Shown here: positions 44,757 through 55,108 of the stretch, in pieces | Numbering within the stretch: position 1 is the first letter of the stretch | Layout of the letters: each line of letters opens with the position of its first letter | DNA from: Ichthyophis bannanicus | Taxonomy: Eukaryota; Chordata; Amphibia; Gymnophiona; Ichthyophiidae | Length of the DNA stretch: 64,000 nt | NCBI GenBank assembly: GCA_033557465.1 | Contig: CM066034.1 | Span: 986,707,637 to 986,771,636 of the forward strand | Reading direction: 5' to 3' | Notes under the pieces: model-generated | Database searches by the model: none | Told to the model about the DNA's origin: nothing | What the model saw: the letters and a program-made list of their open reading frames with translations, nothing else | Position numbers and translations under genes: made by a program

Positions 44757-45589
44757 ATAAAAGTGGGACAGGTTGCAGCATAAAAGCAGGAAGAGGCCTG
44801 AGTTCAATTTTTATCTAGGACTTGGCTCCTGGGAGGTAAATGTGTGTCAAGAATTAAAGGTAGCAATTGTTGCAATATTTGCTCTAAATGCAATATTTTA
44901 TTTTAAAGGAGTTCATCTTCCTAACAATTTTCTGTCTCAACAGGATCGGAAGGCAGTATCTTCTCATACATGATATGGGTGCTCCAACTTGGCAAAAAGG
45001 CCAAGGGACCATCCTCAGTTCATGACTCCAACATTATACTTGATTATAGACATAAACAAAGAACAAGAGAACATAATTGAGAAATAGGAAGACAATAATT
45101 AAACTGGAAACCCCAAAAGCCAAACTTGGAATGTACAACACTGGAGAAATAAAACTATAAATTAATTTCCTCTTGTACTAAACAAAACACAAAAGACATT
45201 AGCGATGCACATTTCCCAGAGCTGATATATTCCAGTTAATAAATTCAAAATATAAAAGTATTTTTCTACCTTTTGTTGTTTGTGCATTTTATTTTTCAGT
45301 TGCAATTGCTCCAGTCACTTTCTTCTGGTTTCTTTGTGTCTTCGGTTAACACTGTATTGTCTGCTGTCCATTTGACCTTTCTGCTCTCTAGATTTTTTTC
45401 CATTCTCTCTCTACATCTGCTTTAACATACTGATCTTTCCCCTTTTGTTCTTTCCTCCATTTATTTCTTTATTCTTTTTTCATCCACTCAAATTTCACCC
45501 TCAATCCCCACTTATTCTCACAATACCCGGCTAATCGTAGAATTTTCTTCCCTCCCACCCAAAATATCTTTTCCCCTCTCCATCCTCAG
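44757..45589. other. No recognised gene or repeat
   Basis: AT-rich to 45300, then pyrimidine-rich. The open frame at 44773-44973 has no motif. Confidence 0.4.
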
Positions 45590-45788
45590 TCCCCCCCCCA
45601 TATTAGTTTCCTTCTAGTTCCAGCCCCACCAAGTATCCACACCCTTCTAGTCCCATACCATCCATTTCCAATCCTAGCCCCCCATTGGCCATTTACAGTC
45701 CTATCCCAACCCCTCCCCCCCATTTACAGTCTTAGCCCTCCCCCATCGGCCTATTTCCAGTCCTATCCTAGCCCCTGCCCCTGTCTGA
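45590..45788. repeat. C-rich imperfect tandem repeat
   Basis: Units of about 30-38 bp recur at least five times: a CATTTACAGTCCTATCCC- or CATTTCCAATCCTAGCCC-like block followed by a run of C. Confidence 0.6.
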
Positions 45789-46045
45789 GTGGCTTCAGAG
45801 GGAACTGGGGAGGCCAGCTCACCTCCGCACAGCACTGGAGTGAACAGCAGTGTGTTCCTTCACTCCCACTGTGTTCTCATGAAGTACTCTGAGTGCCAGG
45901 AAAGGTTAAAGGGCATTTCCTGTTTTCCGGCACTCTATGGGCTTCATGAGAACACCGTGTGAGTAAAGGAACACGCTACTCTTCACTCCAGCGCTGTGCA
46001 GAGGTGAGCCGGGGCCTCGGGTCTCCCCGTCTTTCTCTGAAGCTG
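45789..46045. repeat. Long foldback repeat
   Basis: Arms of about 120 bp, imperfect, meet near 45906-45917. Matching parts: GCTCACCTCCGCACAGCACTGG against its inverse at 45986-46008, and GTGTTCTCATGAAG against CTTCATGAGAACAC at 45941-45954. Interpreted as a foldback MITE. No clear target duplication. Confidence 0.65.
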
Positions 46046-46474
46046 GCCCTGCAAACCCACCCAGCGGAATAAAGTTTGCGCGGGGCCTGTTGCTTACAAC
46101 ATTCTCGCCCAATGGACAGGCCAGCCCTGCAGGCAACCATCATTCAGACAAAGCCATCCAATAGGGAGCAGGAGGGAGATAGGAGCAGAAATCTTCCTTT
46201 CTCCCTTGTCCTGCATCTCTGGAGTATGATGTTTGTTTTCTACAGATATACAGACCTCCCTCACTTGGTTTGCAGCTTGTCATGCTGTGAGGGCTTGTGT
46301 GCATCAGTGATGCTGAGGGCTAAACTATCGGTAGCTTGACTACTGGCAGGGTCTCCCAAGATGGACAGGTCTCAGCTGAGGTGCCAGACCAAGACAAACC
46401 ACCCATCTGGGCAGCAGCAGAATGGGATAGTGTTGACGGCGGAAGATCACATTTCTGTGACAATGGCAACACTA
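46046..46474. other. No recognised gene
   Basis: Mixed sequence. Open frames lack motifs. Confidence 0.4.
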
Positions 46475-46963
46475 GAATTACCTTATCTTACCACAAACAC
46501 AAGGGATAGTCACAACAAAACAAATTGTGCCAGGTTGGAAGGCACTCAACTGGCTACTGGGGAGGAGCTGAAGACTTTTTTCAGAGTAAAGCCAGGACTT
46601 ATGATGTGGTTGGATCAAAGCCCTTGGAACGTCTGACTGCTGATGTAGCTACACATGAAGTGAAAGTCAGAAGCTGCAAAACTGTCTTACATATTGGAAC
46701 GTACAAAGCGTCAACCAAGGGACATTGGAGGTGGTCAAGAATGAAATGGAACGTGTACAACTTGATCTGTTGAGTGTCAGCAAACTGAAATGGACTGGCA
46801 TTGTGCACTTTGCGTAAGATGATCACATGGTCTACTATGCTGGAAATTAAAGACAAAGAAGAAATGGAGTTGCATTTACAATTAAGAAGAAACTTGCAAG
46901 AAATGTAATGAAATACAGTGCAATCAGTGAACGCTTAATTTATATTAATCTACGAGGAATGCC

Positions 46964-47140
46964 CAAGAATGTTCATGATCCTGTCTTAATTTGTAAATAG
47001 TTACCCCTGTTATCCAAGTTATTTTTGCCTGTTCAACTGTAAACACAAAGTACCATAGGAAATGTGTAAATTCTTTGTTCACTGTAAACCGCACTGATGC
47101 TGAATAGTACGGTATAGAAGAGACTATAAATAAATAAATA
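46964..47140 (+). repeat. L2 3' tail insertion
   Basis: It ends ACTGTAAACCGCACTGATGC, TACGGTATAGAAGAG and (TAAA)n, the L2 tail. It splits the RTE at GAGGAATGCC / CACAACTATAATTC, a junction that is continuous in the other RTE copy (about 40225-40245). Confidence 0.8.
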
Positions 47141-47633
47141 AACACAACTATAATTCAAGTATATGCCCCAACAACAGCTTCAGAAGAGGATGAAGTTGAT
47201 TATTCTATGAATTAGTACAAGCTGTAACTGACAGAACATGCAAACAGGATATCCTGATAGTCATGGATGCTGCAACGCAAATATTGGCAACAAAGAAGAA
47301 GGCAAAGTGGCTGGAAAATATGGTCTTGGCAACAGAAATGAAGTTGAATGATAGAATTCTACAAGACCAATTATCTATTTGTCGCAAACACCTTCTTCCA
47401 GCAACACAAGCAGCAACTGTACACATGGACTTCACCCTATGGATTGAATAAAAATCAAATTTACTACATCTCTGGAAGTCATTGATGGAAAATCGCTATA
47501 ACATCAATAAAGACAAAACCTAGAGTTGACTGTGGTACAGATCACCAACTACTAGTATGCAAACTCAAGCTAAAGTTGAAAAAGAGCAAGCCACTCACGT
47601 ATGTAGCAAAATATAACTTTAAGAATATACCAC

Positions 47634-49177
47634 GACACTTTTGGGTTTGACGCCATTTTATAAGAAGCCTATTACACGCAACAGTGAGAGTTTGATCCAG
47701 AATGCCGAAGCGGAAGGGCAAGCCCAGGACTTTTCCCGCAGAGTCGGAGCTTGCGGTGGAGGGCCCAATGGATTGTTTTGTTCATCTTACCGATGATCAG
47801 CGAAGGGAGGTTCGAGCGGGCTTGGCAGCGTCAGCGGACGAGACTTTGGCGTCTGCCGCCTTAGAGCTGTCTCTCTCCCCTGAAGAACGGTTTCCTCCTG
47901 TTCCAGCTGGTAATTCGAGGATCCCTCTGATGCCCGACCCGATGGTCTTACCTGAAGAGGTGGGGGCCGCGGAGTCTGTGCGTGGAGCGCTGGAGGTTTC
48001 CCTTGAATCTCGACCGCCGACTTTGGCGGTTAAAATTCCTGGAGGAGAAGACCGGGTTGAGGCTGCAGCCGGGAATCGTGATTTGGTGGCGGATTCGTCT
48101 GGAGAGGTTAAGTCTGTATCGCCTCTTGTTTTCACTTTAGTTCGCCCTCCTGTTGTGACTTTGGAAAGTATCTAGGAGGCGATTATTCAACTGTCGACAG
48201 CAGTGAATCAGCAGCTGGCTCTGTCTTCGGTGAAAATCACTTCAATTGAACAGAAAGTCCTTTCTCTATCCAATGATATTGTAGAAACTAAAAGTAGACT
48301 TAATTCAACTAATCAGAAGCTCTCACAAGTTTCTGATTTGACTTTTTCCTTAATGAAAGATAATATTGGTTTAAAAATGAAGTCAGAGTCTTTAGAAAAT
48401 GCTACCCGGGCAGCTAATGTTCGTTTGCTTAATTTTCCTGTAGTTCCAAGGGTGGCTCCTTTGGATTTATTCAAGAGATAGTTGCAGGATTCTTTATCTG
48501 TACCCTCAGAATTGATTCCACCAATTGTAAAAGCTTATTATATTCCTCCTGGGAAAAAAGAGGGGAAAGTGGTTATGAGGCAGTTAGAGTTGGATTCTTT
48601 GGATGTCTCTGCGTTACTTCAGTCCCCTAAAGAAGATGAAATATCTGTTTCTACGTTATTAGTTTCCTTTGCTATTTCCTCTGATAGAGAATGGCTGCTC
48701 AAGTTGTTTTATAAAAAAAGGGCAAGCTTGTTTTTTGGTAAGAAAATATCCATTTTCCCTGATGTTTCAAGGGAAACGCAGAAGCGGCGTAAATCTTTTC
48801 TGTTATTGCGACCTGGGGTGATTCAGATAGGGTCCTCATTTACATTAAGTTTTCCATGTAGATGTATTGTATCTTACCGTTCACAGAAATTTGTATTTTT
48901 TCAACCTAATGAATTATCCTTTTATCACTTTTCATGCTGTAACATATTCGCATTCTTAGGTCTTGTTCTTTATGTAATCTATGGTTGGTCAGTTTCCTGT
49001 CGCTGTTTTATTTTTCTTTGTAACTTTTGCATTTTATGGTATTGGGGGTTCTCCTTCCCTCAATTATATATTCTTTAGCTACTCCCCATTTTGTGGACTA
49101 AAGATGTAATTTGTGTTTGATTAATGATCTTGTTTTCTGTTTTTCAAATATTGATAAATATAAAATAAAAATAAAAA
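47634..49177 (+). mobile_element. Second L1-derived element with ORF1 only (HAL1-like), with TSD
   Basis: Flanked by AAGAATATACCAC (47621-47633) and AAGTATATACCAC (49178-49190). The first matches the uninterrupted RTE target seen in the other copy. The 1.54 kb hold a short leader, ORF1, a 300-nt 3' region and the tail ATAAATATAAAATAAAAATA. No ORF2. The tail is nearly the same as that of 18111-19674, although the ORF1 sequences differ clearly. Confidence 0.82.
47702..49078 (+). pseudogene. L1 ORF1 protein, one frame with two in-frame TAG stops
   Basis: The frame is uninterrupted by indels from ATG 47702 (MPKRKGKPRTF) to 49078, broken only by TAG at 48173-48175 and 48479-48481. N-terminal acidic, Pro/Ser-rich region; coiled coil about 48203-48400 (VKITSIEQKVLSLSNDIVET); RRM with AANVRLLNFPVVPRV and LIPPIVKAYYIPP; CTD with ISIFPDVSRETQKRRKSF and LSFPCRCIVSYRSQ. 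The absence of frameshifts suggests this copy is younger than the one at 18 kb. Confidence 0.85.
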
Positions 49178-50045
49178 AAGTATATACCACTGGAATTTAA
49201 CGATTGCCTTCAAAATCAATTTGCTGCTTTAGATACAAATGACAGTGTTCCAGAAGAGTTATGGGATGACATCAAGAAGGTTGTGTTGGAAGAAAGTGAG
49301 ACGTCTCTACAAAAGGTATAAAAGCAAAAATGGATGACCGAAGAAACTCTGAAAATTGCCCAGAAACGCAGAAAAGCTAAAGCTAGAGGAGAAAGAGAGG
49401 CAATTGCAGAACTCAACAATGATTTCCAATGAGCAGAAAGACAAGACAAGGAGAAGTACTACAATGACGCATGCAAAGAAATAGAAGCAAAAACTATTAC
49501 AGGAAGAACAAGATCGGCTTTCCTAAAGCTGCGAGAGTTAAAGAAAAAATTCCAGCCTCGAATTGGAATGCTACAAGATGCTCAAGGATCCATGTTGAAT
49601 GATGCTGAGAAGCTCAAGAAAAGGTGGAAAGAATATACAGAGTCATTATACGATAAAGATCAAGTGAACCAGCCGCCGTTTCAACCTATACCTTATGATC
49701 AGAAACCATTGGTGATGAAAGAAGAAATAAAAGCAGCATTGAAAGCCTTATCAAAGAACAAAGCATCGGGCATTGATGGCATTCCCACTGAAGTATTACA
49801 GCAATCTGATGCAGGTGTTACCATACTTAGAAGACTCTGCCAGGAAATTTGGAAGACAACATAGTAACATAGTAAATGACGGCAGATAAAGACCAGCATG
49901 GTCCATTTAGTATGCCCAACACGATGGCAAGAGTAGGTGCACCTGCCGCTCAGTGCAGGCCACCCCTCCCCACATCCCTGTTTAGGGGTGAACCCACCAC
50001 TCCATGCAGGACACCCCTATTTGTTGAGAAATTAGATGGTTCAGT

Positions 50046-52970
50046 TTATTTTGATTTTATCCTTTTGCTGTAAAGGGATCCACTGTGTCTGTCCCATGCC
50101 ATTTTGAATTCCGTCACCATGTTTGCCCCCACCATTTCCATTGGGAGGGCATTCCAAGCATCCACCACCCTTTCTGTGAAAAAGTATTTCCTGACATTGC
50201 CTTTCAATTTACCACCTTGCAGCTTCCAGTTATACCCTCTAGTTTTACAGCTTCCCCGTCTTTGGAAGAGGTTTGTTTGTTCATTATTTCCCTTTAAGCA
50301 TTTAAAGGTCTGAATCATATCTCCCCTGTCCCTCCTCTCCTCCAAAGTGTACATGTTTAGGTCTTCAAGTCTCTTATAAGGCTTCTGACGCAGGCTCCAA
50401 ATCATTTTGGTCACCTTCCTCTGAACAGTTTCCAATCTTTTTACATCCTTTGCAAGATACGGTCTTCAAAACTGAACACAGTATTCCAAGTGAGGCCTCA
50501 CCAGTGACTTGTACAGTGTCATAAGTACCTCTTCCTTTCTGCTGGTGATTCCTCTTTGTATGCAGCCCAACATCCCCGTGGCTTTTGCCACCCCCTTGTC
50601 GCACTGTTTTGCCACCTTGAGATCTTCAGAAATAATCACACCAAGATCTTTCTCCTGAACCGTGCACAACAACCTCTCGCCCCCTATCATGTACAATTCC
50701 CTTGGATTTCTGCTATCCAAGTGCATGACTCTGCACTTCTTTGCATTAAATCTTAATTGCCAAATATTAGACCATTCTTCCAGCTTTTGTAGATCTTTCC
50801 TCATGTTAACCACTCCCTCGGGGGAGTCCACTCTGTTGCAAATTTTCGTGTCATCTGCAAAAAGACAGACTTTTCCATTCAGTCCTTCAGCAATATCACT
50901 CACAAATACATTGAATAGTGCCGGGCCCAGGACCGACCCCTGGGGCACCCCGCTAAATCACCTTCCCTTCATCCGAGTGAGCTCCATTTACCATCACCCT
51001 CTGTCATCTGTCAGTCAACCAATTTCTGATCCAATTTACCATCTTAGGATCCATCTCCAAGCTACCAAGTTTATTGATAAGCCTCCTATGAGGAACAGTA
51101 TCAAAGGCTTTGCTGAAATCCAGGTAGATGACATCCATCGCATGCCCCTGATCTAGCTCCCTGGTCACCCAGTCAAAGAACTCAATCAGATTTGTTTGGC
51201 AAGGTCGTCCTTCGGTAAAACCATGTTGCCTCAGGTCTTGCAACATGTTGGTTTTGAGAAAGTTCACTCTTCGCTCTTTCAGGAGTGCCTCCATGACTTT
51301 TCCCGCCACTGCGGTAAGGCTCACAGGCCTGTAGTTTGGCACTTCTTCCCTGTCACCACTTTTGTGTAGAGGTACGACAGCCATTCTCCAGTCCTGAGGA
51401 ACCTCTCCTGTTTCCAAGGATCTGTTCAAAACTTCCTTTAACGGCCCTGCAAGAACCTCTCTGAGCTCTTTCAGTATCCTGGGATGTATCCCATCCGGTC
51501 CCATGGCCTTGTCCACTTTCAGTTTTGCAAGTTGTTCTAACACCTCATCTTCTGTGAATGGTGTGGTAACTACTTCTTTCCCATTTTTATATTTGGGAGT
51601 CACAGGTGGTCCTTCTCCAGGACTTTCTTTAGTAAAAACAGGAGCAGAAGTATTCATTTAGCAATTTCGCTTTTTCAATGTCACTTTCCACGAGTCTGTT
51701 CGCTGCACTTCTGAGTCCTGCAATTCCACCTCTGATCTTCTTCCTTTCCCGAATATACCTGAAGAAAGTTTTGTCACCACACTTCACGTCTTTAGCCATC
51801 TTTTCCTCTGCCTTTGATTTTGCTATCCTTATTTCTCTCTTTGTCTCTTTGAGTTTGATCCTGTATTCATTTCTGTATTCCTCTGTTTGCAAGCTTTTGA
51901 ATTTTGCAAAAGCTGTATTTTTTGCCTTTATTTGAGCAGCCACTTCTTTGGAAAACCAAATAGGTTTTCTTCTCCTCTTGTTTTTGTTTACTTTTGTTAC
52001 ATATTTATCTGTTGCCCCTTTTTTTGTCACCTTTAGTTTAGCCCATTGCAATTCCACTTCCCTTATCTCCTTCCACCCTGTCAGCTCCCCCTTTAGGTAC
52101 TTGGTCATTTTATTGAAGTCTGTGTTTTTGAAGTTTAGGACTTTGAGCTTGCTATGTTTGGCCTGTACCATGGCTTTTATCTCAAACCACACCGTGTGAT
52201 GATCGCTGCTGCTCACAGGGGCACTCACGCAGACATTCGACATGCTATCGCCGTTGGTGAGCACTAAATCCAGTGTTGAGCTTTCCCTGGTTGGTTCCAT
52301 CACCATTTGTCTAAGTAACGCATCTTGGAGAGCATCCACGATTTTCTTTGCTTCTTTCCAGATTTGCAGAAGGAGTAATCCAATCCACATCAGGTAGATT
52401 AAAGTCACCCAATATGATCACTTCCCCCTTTGTGGCTATCTTGGCAATATGTATAATCAATTCGTTATCTATCTCTTCAATTTGTGTCAGAGGTGTGTAG
52501 ACTACAGCAGTATGGATGACAGTGCCATCTCCTCTTTCCAACACAATCCAGAGCGCCGCTTCTTTTCCCCATGCCCCTTGCATTTCAGTAGCTTTAATAT
52601 TGCTTTTGACATACAAGGCTACTTCTCCTCCTCTTCCGTTTTCTGTCTCTTCTGAATAGATTATAGCCAGGTATGGCTATATCCCAATCATGCGATTTCT
52701 TTAGCCATGTTTCTGTAATGGCTACAATGTCCAAATCCATTTCCACCATTAGGGCTTCTAGGTCTGGAACTTTGTTGGCTAAGCTTCGAGCATTTGTGCT
52801 CATTGCTTTCCAGCATTTAACTGGCTTGCGTGTATTTAGCATCGATTTTGTTCTGCCTACATCTTCCCACTTGTTTTTGATGTGTGGTTTAAATGTGTGG
52901 CTGTTTCTGATTTTAATCTGCTTTTGCAGGGGGGGGAGGGGTGACGTCCAGATCTTGACCTTCCACATCC
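50046..52970 (-). pseudogene. CR1 ORF2 (endonuclease-RT), at least four frameshifts
   Basis: Endonuclease: NARSLANKVPDLEALMVEM, DIVAITETWLKKSHDWD (catalytic Glu), VIILGDFNLPDVDW, and VSSSDHHTVWFEI (SDHH). RT: GPDGIHPRILKELRE, NYRPVSLTAVAGKVME, HGFTEGRPCQTNLIEFFD, VIYLDFSKAFDTVPHRRL, MPQGSVLGPALFNVFV and VCLFADDTKICN (FADD). C-terminus: RPHLEYCVQF and FTERVVDAWNALP. Frames alternate among the pieces 52968, 52616, 52408, 51657 and 50948/50435. Confidence 0.93.
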
Positions 52971-52985
52971 GTCACCCCCCTTGTT

Positions 52986-53972
52986 CTAGTTTAAATGCAT
53001 ATCCACATACTGCTTGTATTTTTCACTTAGGATTCTTTTCCCTGTGACAGAGAGATGTAGTCCATCAGCACAGTATAGTCTCTTGTTGTTCCATCTGTTA
53101 CCCCAGTCGCCAATAAATCTGAATCCTTCTTGTTTGCACCAGGTCTGGAGCCATGTATTAAAGCTGTTGTTGCGATGCAGCCTTTTTGCCCCCTTACCAA
53201 GCACAGGTAGAACCTCTGAGAATGCAACAGTGTTAACAATGGGCTTGAGTTTCTCTCCAAGAGATTGGAAGTTCTTTTGGACTGTGGAGGTACTGTTTCT
53301 AGCCTGGTCATTTGTGCCCAAGTGGATAACCACATCAAGTTTGGAGTGTTCACTTTCTGCGCTAAGTATTTCAACAACATGGTTTGTATTCCTGCTGGCT
53401 GAAGAGCCTGCGAGGCACTTGACTATTTTCTCTCCTTTGAACTATATTCCCAAGTTGGTGCCACTGATGATGGAACCACCAAGTAGTAGTAGTTTGCTGT
53501 TTGGTGAGGTTTTCTTCATATTTGGTCCTTTAGCAGGAGATTGGGCATTGTCTGTCTCACTTAAGGGCCCTTCAGTTTCTTTGGATTCGGCATCCTCATT
53601 CACTGTCTCATTTAAGGGCTCTTCAGTTTCTTTGGATTAGGCATCCTCATTCGCCAAGGCAGAGAAGGCATTACGCAGTGATATCTCCTGATGCATAGGA
53701 TGCCTCTGTGTCATAGGTCGCAATCTCCCAGAACCCACTGTGATCCATTTGTTCCTGGGGTGTTTCACTCTTTGTGGGAGCGGTGGTGGACTTTGTTCAG
53801 TTTGTATCTTAGAAGAGGTGCGCTTCATTGCAGACAGTTCCTCCCTCCGTTCCACATCCTCATTAGCCAAGGCAGAGAGGGCATTATGCAGGGATATCTT
53901 TTGATGCATAGGATGTCTGTGCGTTACAGGTCGCAATCTACCAGAACCCACTGTGATCCCCATCACGACCAA
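52986..53972 (-). pseudogene. CR1 ORF1 with SGNH-esterase-like domain
   Basis: The open piece 53333-52986 reads VIHLGTNDQARNSTSTV, then NTWLQTWCKQEGFRFIGDW and LYCADGLHLSVTGKRILSE. This is the lipase/esterase (SGNH) domain with the GTND and DGLHLS blocks characteristic of CR1 ORF1. The N-terminal piece 53972-53637 contains two tandem versions of GSGRLRP(M/V)T(Q/H)RHPMHQ ... SALANED, an internal duplication of about 190 bp. The frame is interrupted between the pieces. Confidence 0.85.
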
Positions 53973-54002
53973 CTGACTGGAGAAGATCTATGTTTATACC
54001 AA

Positions 54003-54075
54003 TAGTAAATCAATGGGGCTGCGGCTCCGATAACAATCGGAAACCGCTACTGCGGCTTTGTTAACAAGTCCCTTA
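54003..54075. repeat. Half copy of Harbinger-like MITE
   Basis: ATGGGGCTGCGGCTCCGATA ... CTGCGGCTTTGTTAACAAG matches the right half of 32928-33037. Confidence 0.6.
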
Positions 54076-54401
54076 GTCACTGGCTACAACTGAGGGTACA
54101 TGGGCTTATCACTATGTTGTCCACAACCATTCTTTTTGGTCGTCAGACTGTATTTCAAAGTTGTTGAAAAAAATGTTTTGATGAAAAATACTCTTGTGCG
54201 CGAACCAAAATGGAAGCAATTGTCTGTAATGTTTTCAAACCTGACTCTATTGATTTCCTCAAGAGAGACCTTCCTGAGACAAATTTTTAACAGTTTTTTT
54301 ATTGGTCAAATCATAGAAGCATTAAAGTGTGCCCTGTTTTAGCAAGGTATTTTCTTCCTAAGAAAGGGGTTCGGGTAAAAGTTCTTGATGTCAATGAAGG
54401 T

Positions 54402-54690
54402 GGGAGGAGTGGCCTAGTGGTTAGGACAAGGTACTTTGGGCCGGAGGGCCGAGGGTTCAAGTCCCACCTGGGGACAGCAATCTCAGGCCGGAGGGACTGG
54501 GATTTCTAGTCCTATAGGCACTCCTTGTGGTCTTGGGCAAGCCACTTAACCCTCCATTGCCCATGTTCCCTGTAAGCATTAGCATATGTGTGTCATATCC
54601 CCTCGTGTTAAATGTATCTCCCAATTGACCGCTTTGACCCGGTGAAAAGCGGGATATAAATACAGCTAAATAAAAAAATAATAATAAAAA
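54402..54690 (+). repeat. tRNA-derived SINE with a third LINE tail type
   Basis: A box TGGCCTAGTGG (54412-54422) and B box GGTTCAAGTCC (about 54453-54463) are at tRNA-like spacing. Core TCTTGGGCAAGCCACTTAAC as in the other SINEs. Tail CCGCTTTGACCCGGTGAAAA and GCGGGATATAAATACAGC with (AAT)n. It lies inside the hAT pseudogene. Confidence 0.88.
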
Positions 54691-54920
54691 AAAAAAAGTT
54701 AAAGGTGAAACCTCAGACATTCTTTCCAAGTGCATTCTTGATACATTTGAGTCTAATGGGCCAAGATCCAAAGTTTTGGCATTGTGTGCTGACAATATCA
54801 ATTGCAATTTTGGTGGGGCTGCTGGGAGGGGTGGTAACAATATTTTTTACAAGCTGCAAAAATATTTAGGAATTAATTTAAATGGTGCAAACTGTGCAAC
54901 TCACATTGCTCACAATTGCA

Positions 54921-55108
54921 TAGTAACATAATAAATGACGGCAGATAAAGACCAGTATGGTCCATCTAGTCTGCCCAGTAAGATGGCAAGAGTAGGTGCA
55001 CCTGCCGCTCTGTGCAGGTCACCCCTCCCCATCTCTTTGTTTAGGGGTGAACCCACCACTCCATGTAGGACATCCCTATTTGTTGAGAAATTAGATAGTT
55101 AAGTTTAT
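54921..55108 (-). repeat. CR1 3' tail (second subfamily)
   Basis: Closely matches 49862-50045 (TAACATARTAAATGACGGCA, GATGGCAAGAGTAGGTGCAC, TAGGGGTGAACCCACCACTC). A 5'-truncated insertion in the hAT pseudogene. Confidence 0.9.

Larger units (their letters stand above)
46475..49861 (+). mobile_element. Second RTE/BovB-like LINE, interrupted and 3' truncated
   Basis: Collinear with the reverse complement of 38990-40730. The 5' region (CAACAAAACAAATTGTGC, GAGGAGCTGAAGAC) leads into the endonuclease, then the linker (49191-49540) and the start of the RT (49568-49861: NKASGIDGIPTEVLQQSD). An L2 tail (46964-47140) and an ORF1-only L1 (47634-49177) sit inside it. The RT breaks off exactly where the CR1 3' end begins at 49862. 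Heavily mutated. Confidence 0.85.
49862..53995 (-). mobile_element. CR1 LINE of a second subfamily, near full length (about 4.1 kb)
   Basis: The 3' end is at the left (complement of GGTCTTTATCTGCCGTCAT ... TATGTTACTAT). ORF2 spans about 50046-52970 and ORF1 about 52986-53972, the usual CR1 order. A second, short copy of the same 3' tail lies at 54921-55108. The element adjoins the broken RTE at its 3' end and a Harbinger half copy at its 5' end. Confidence 0.92.
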
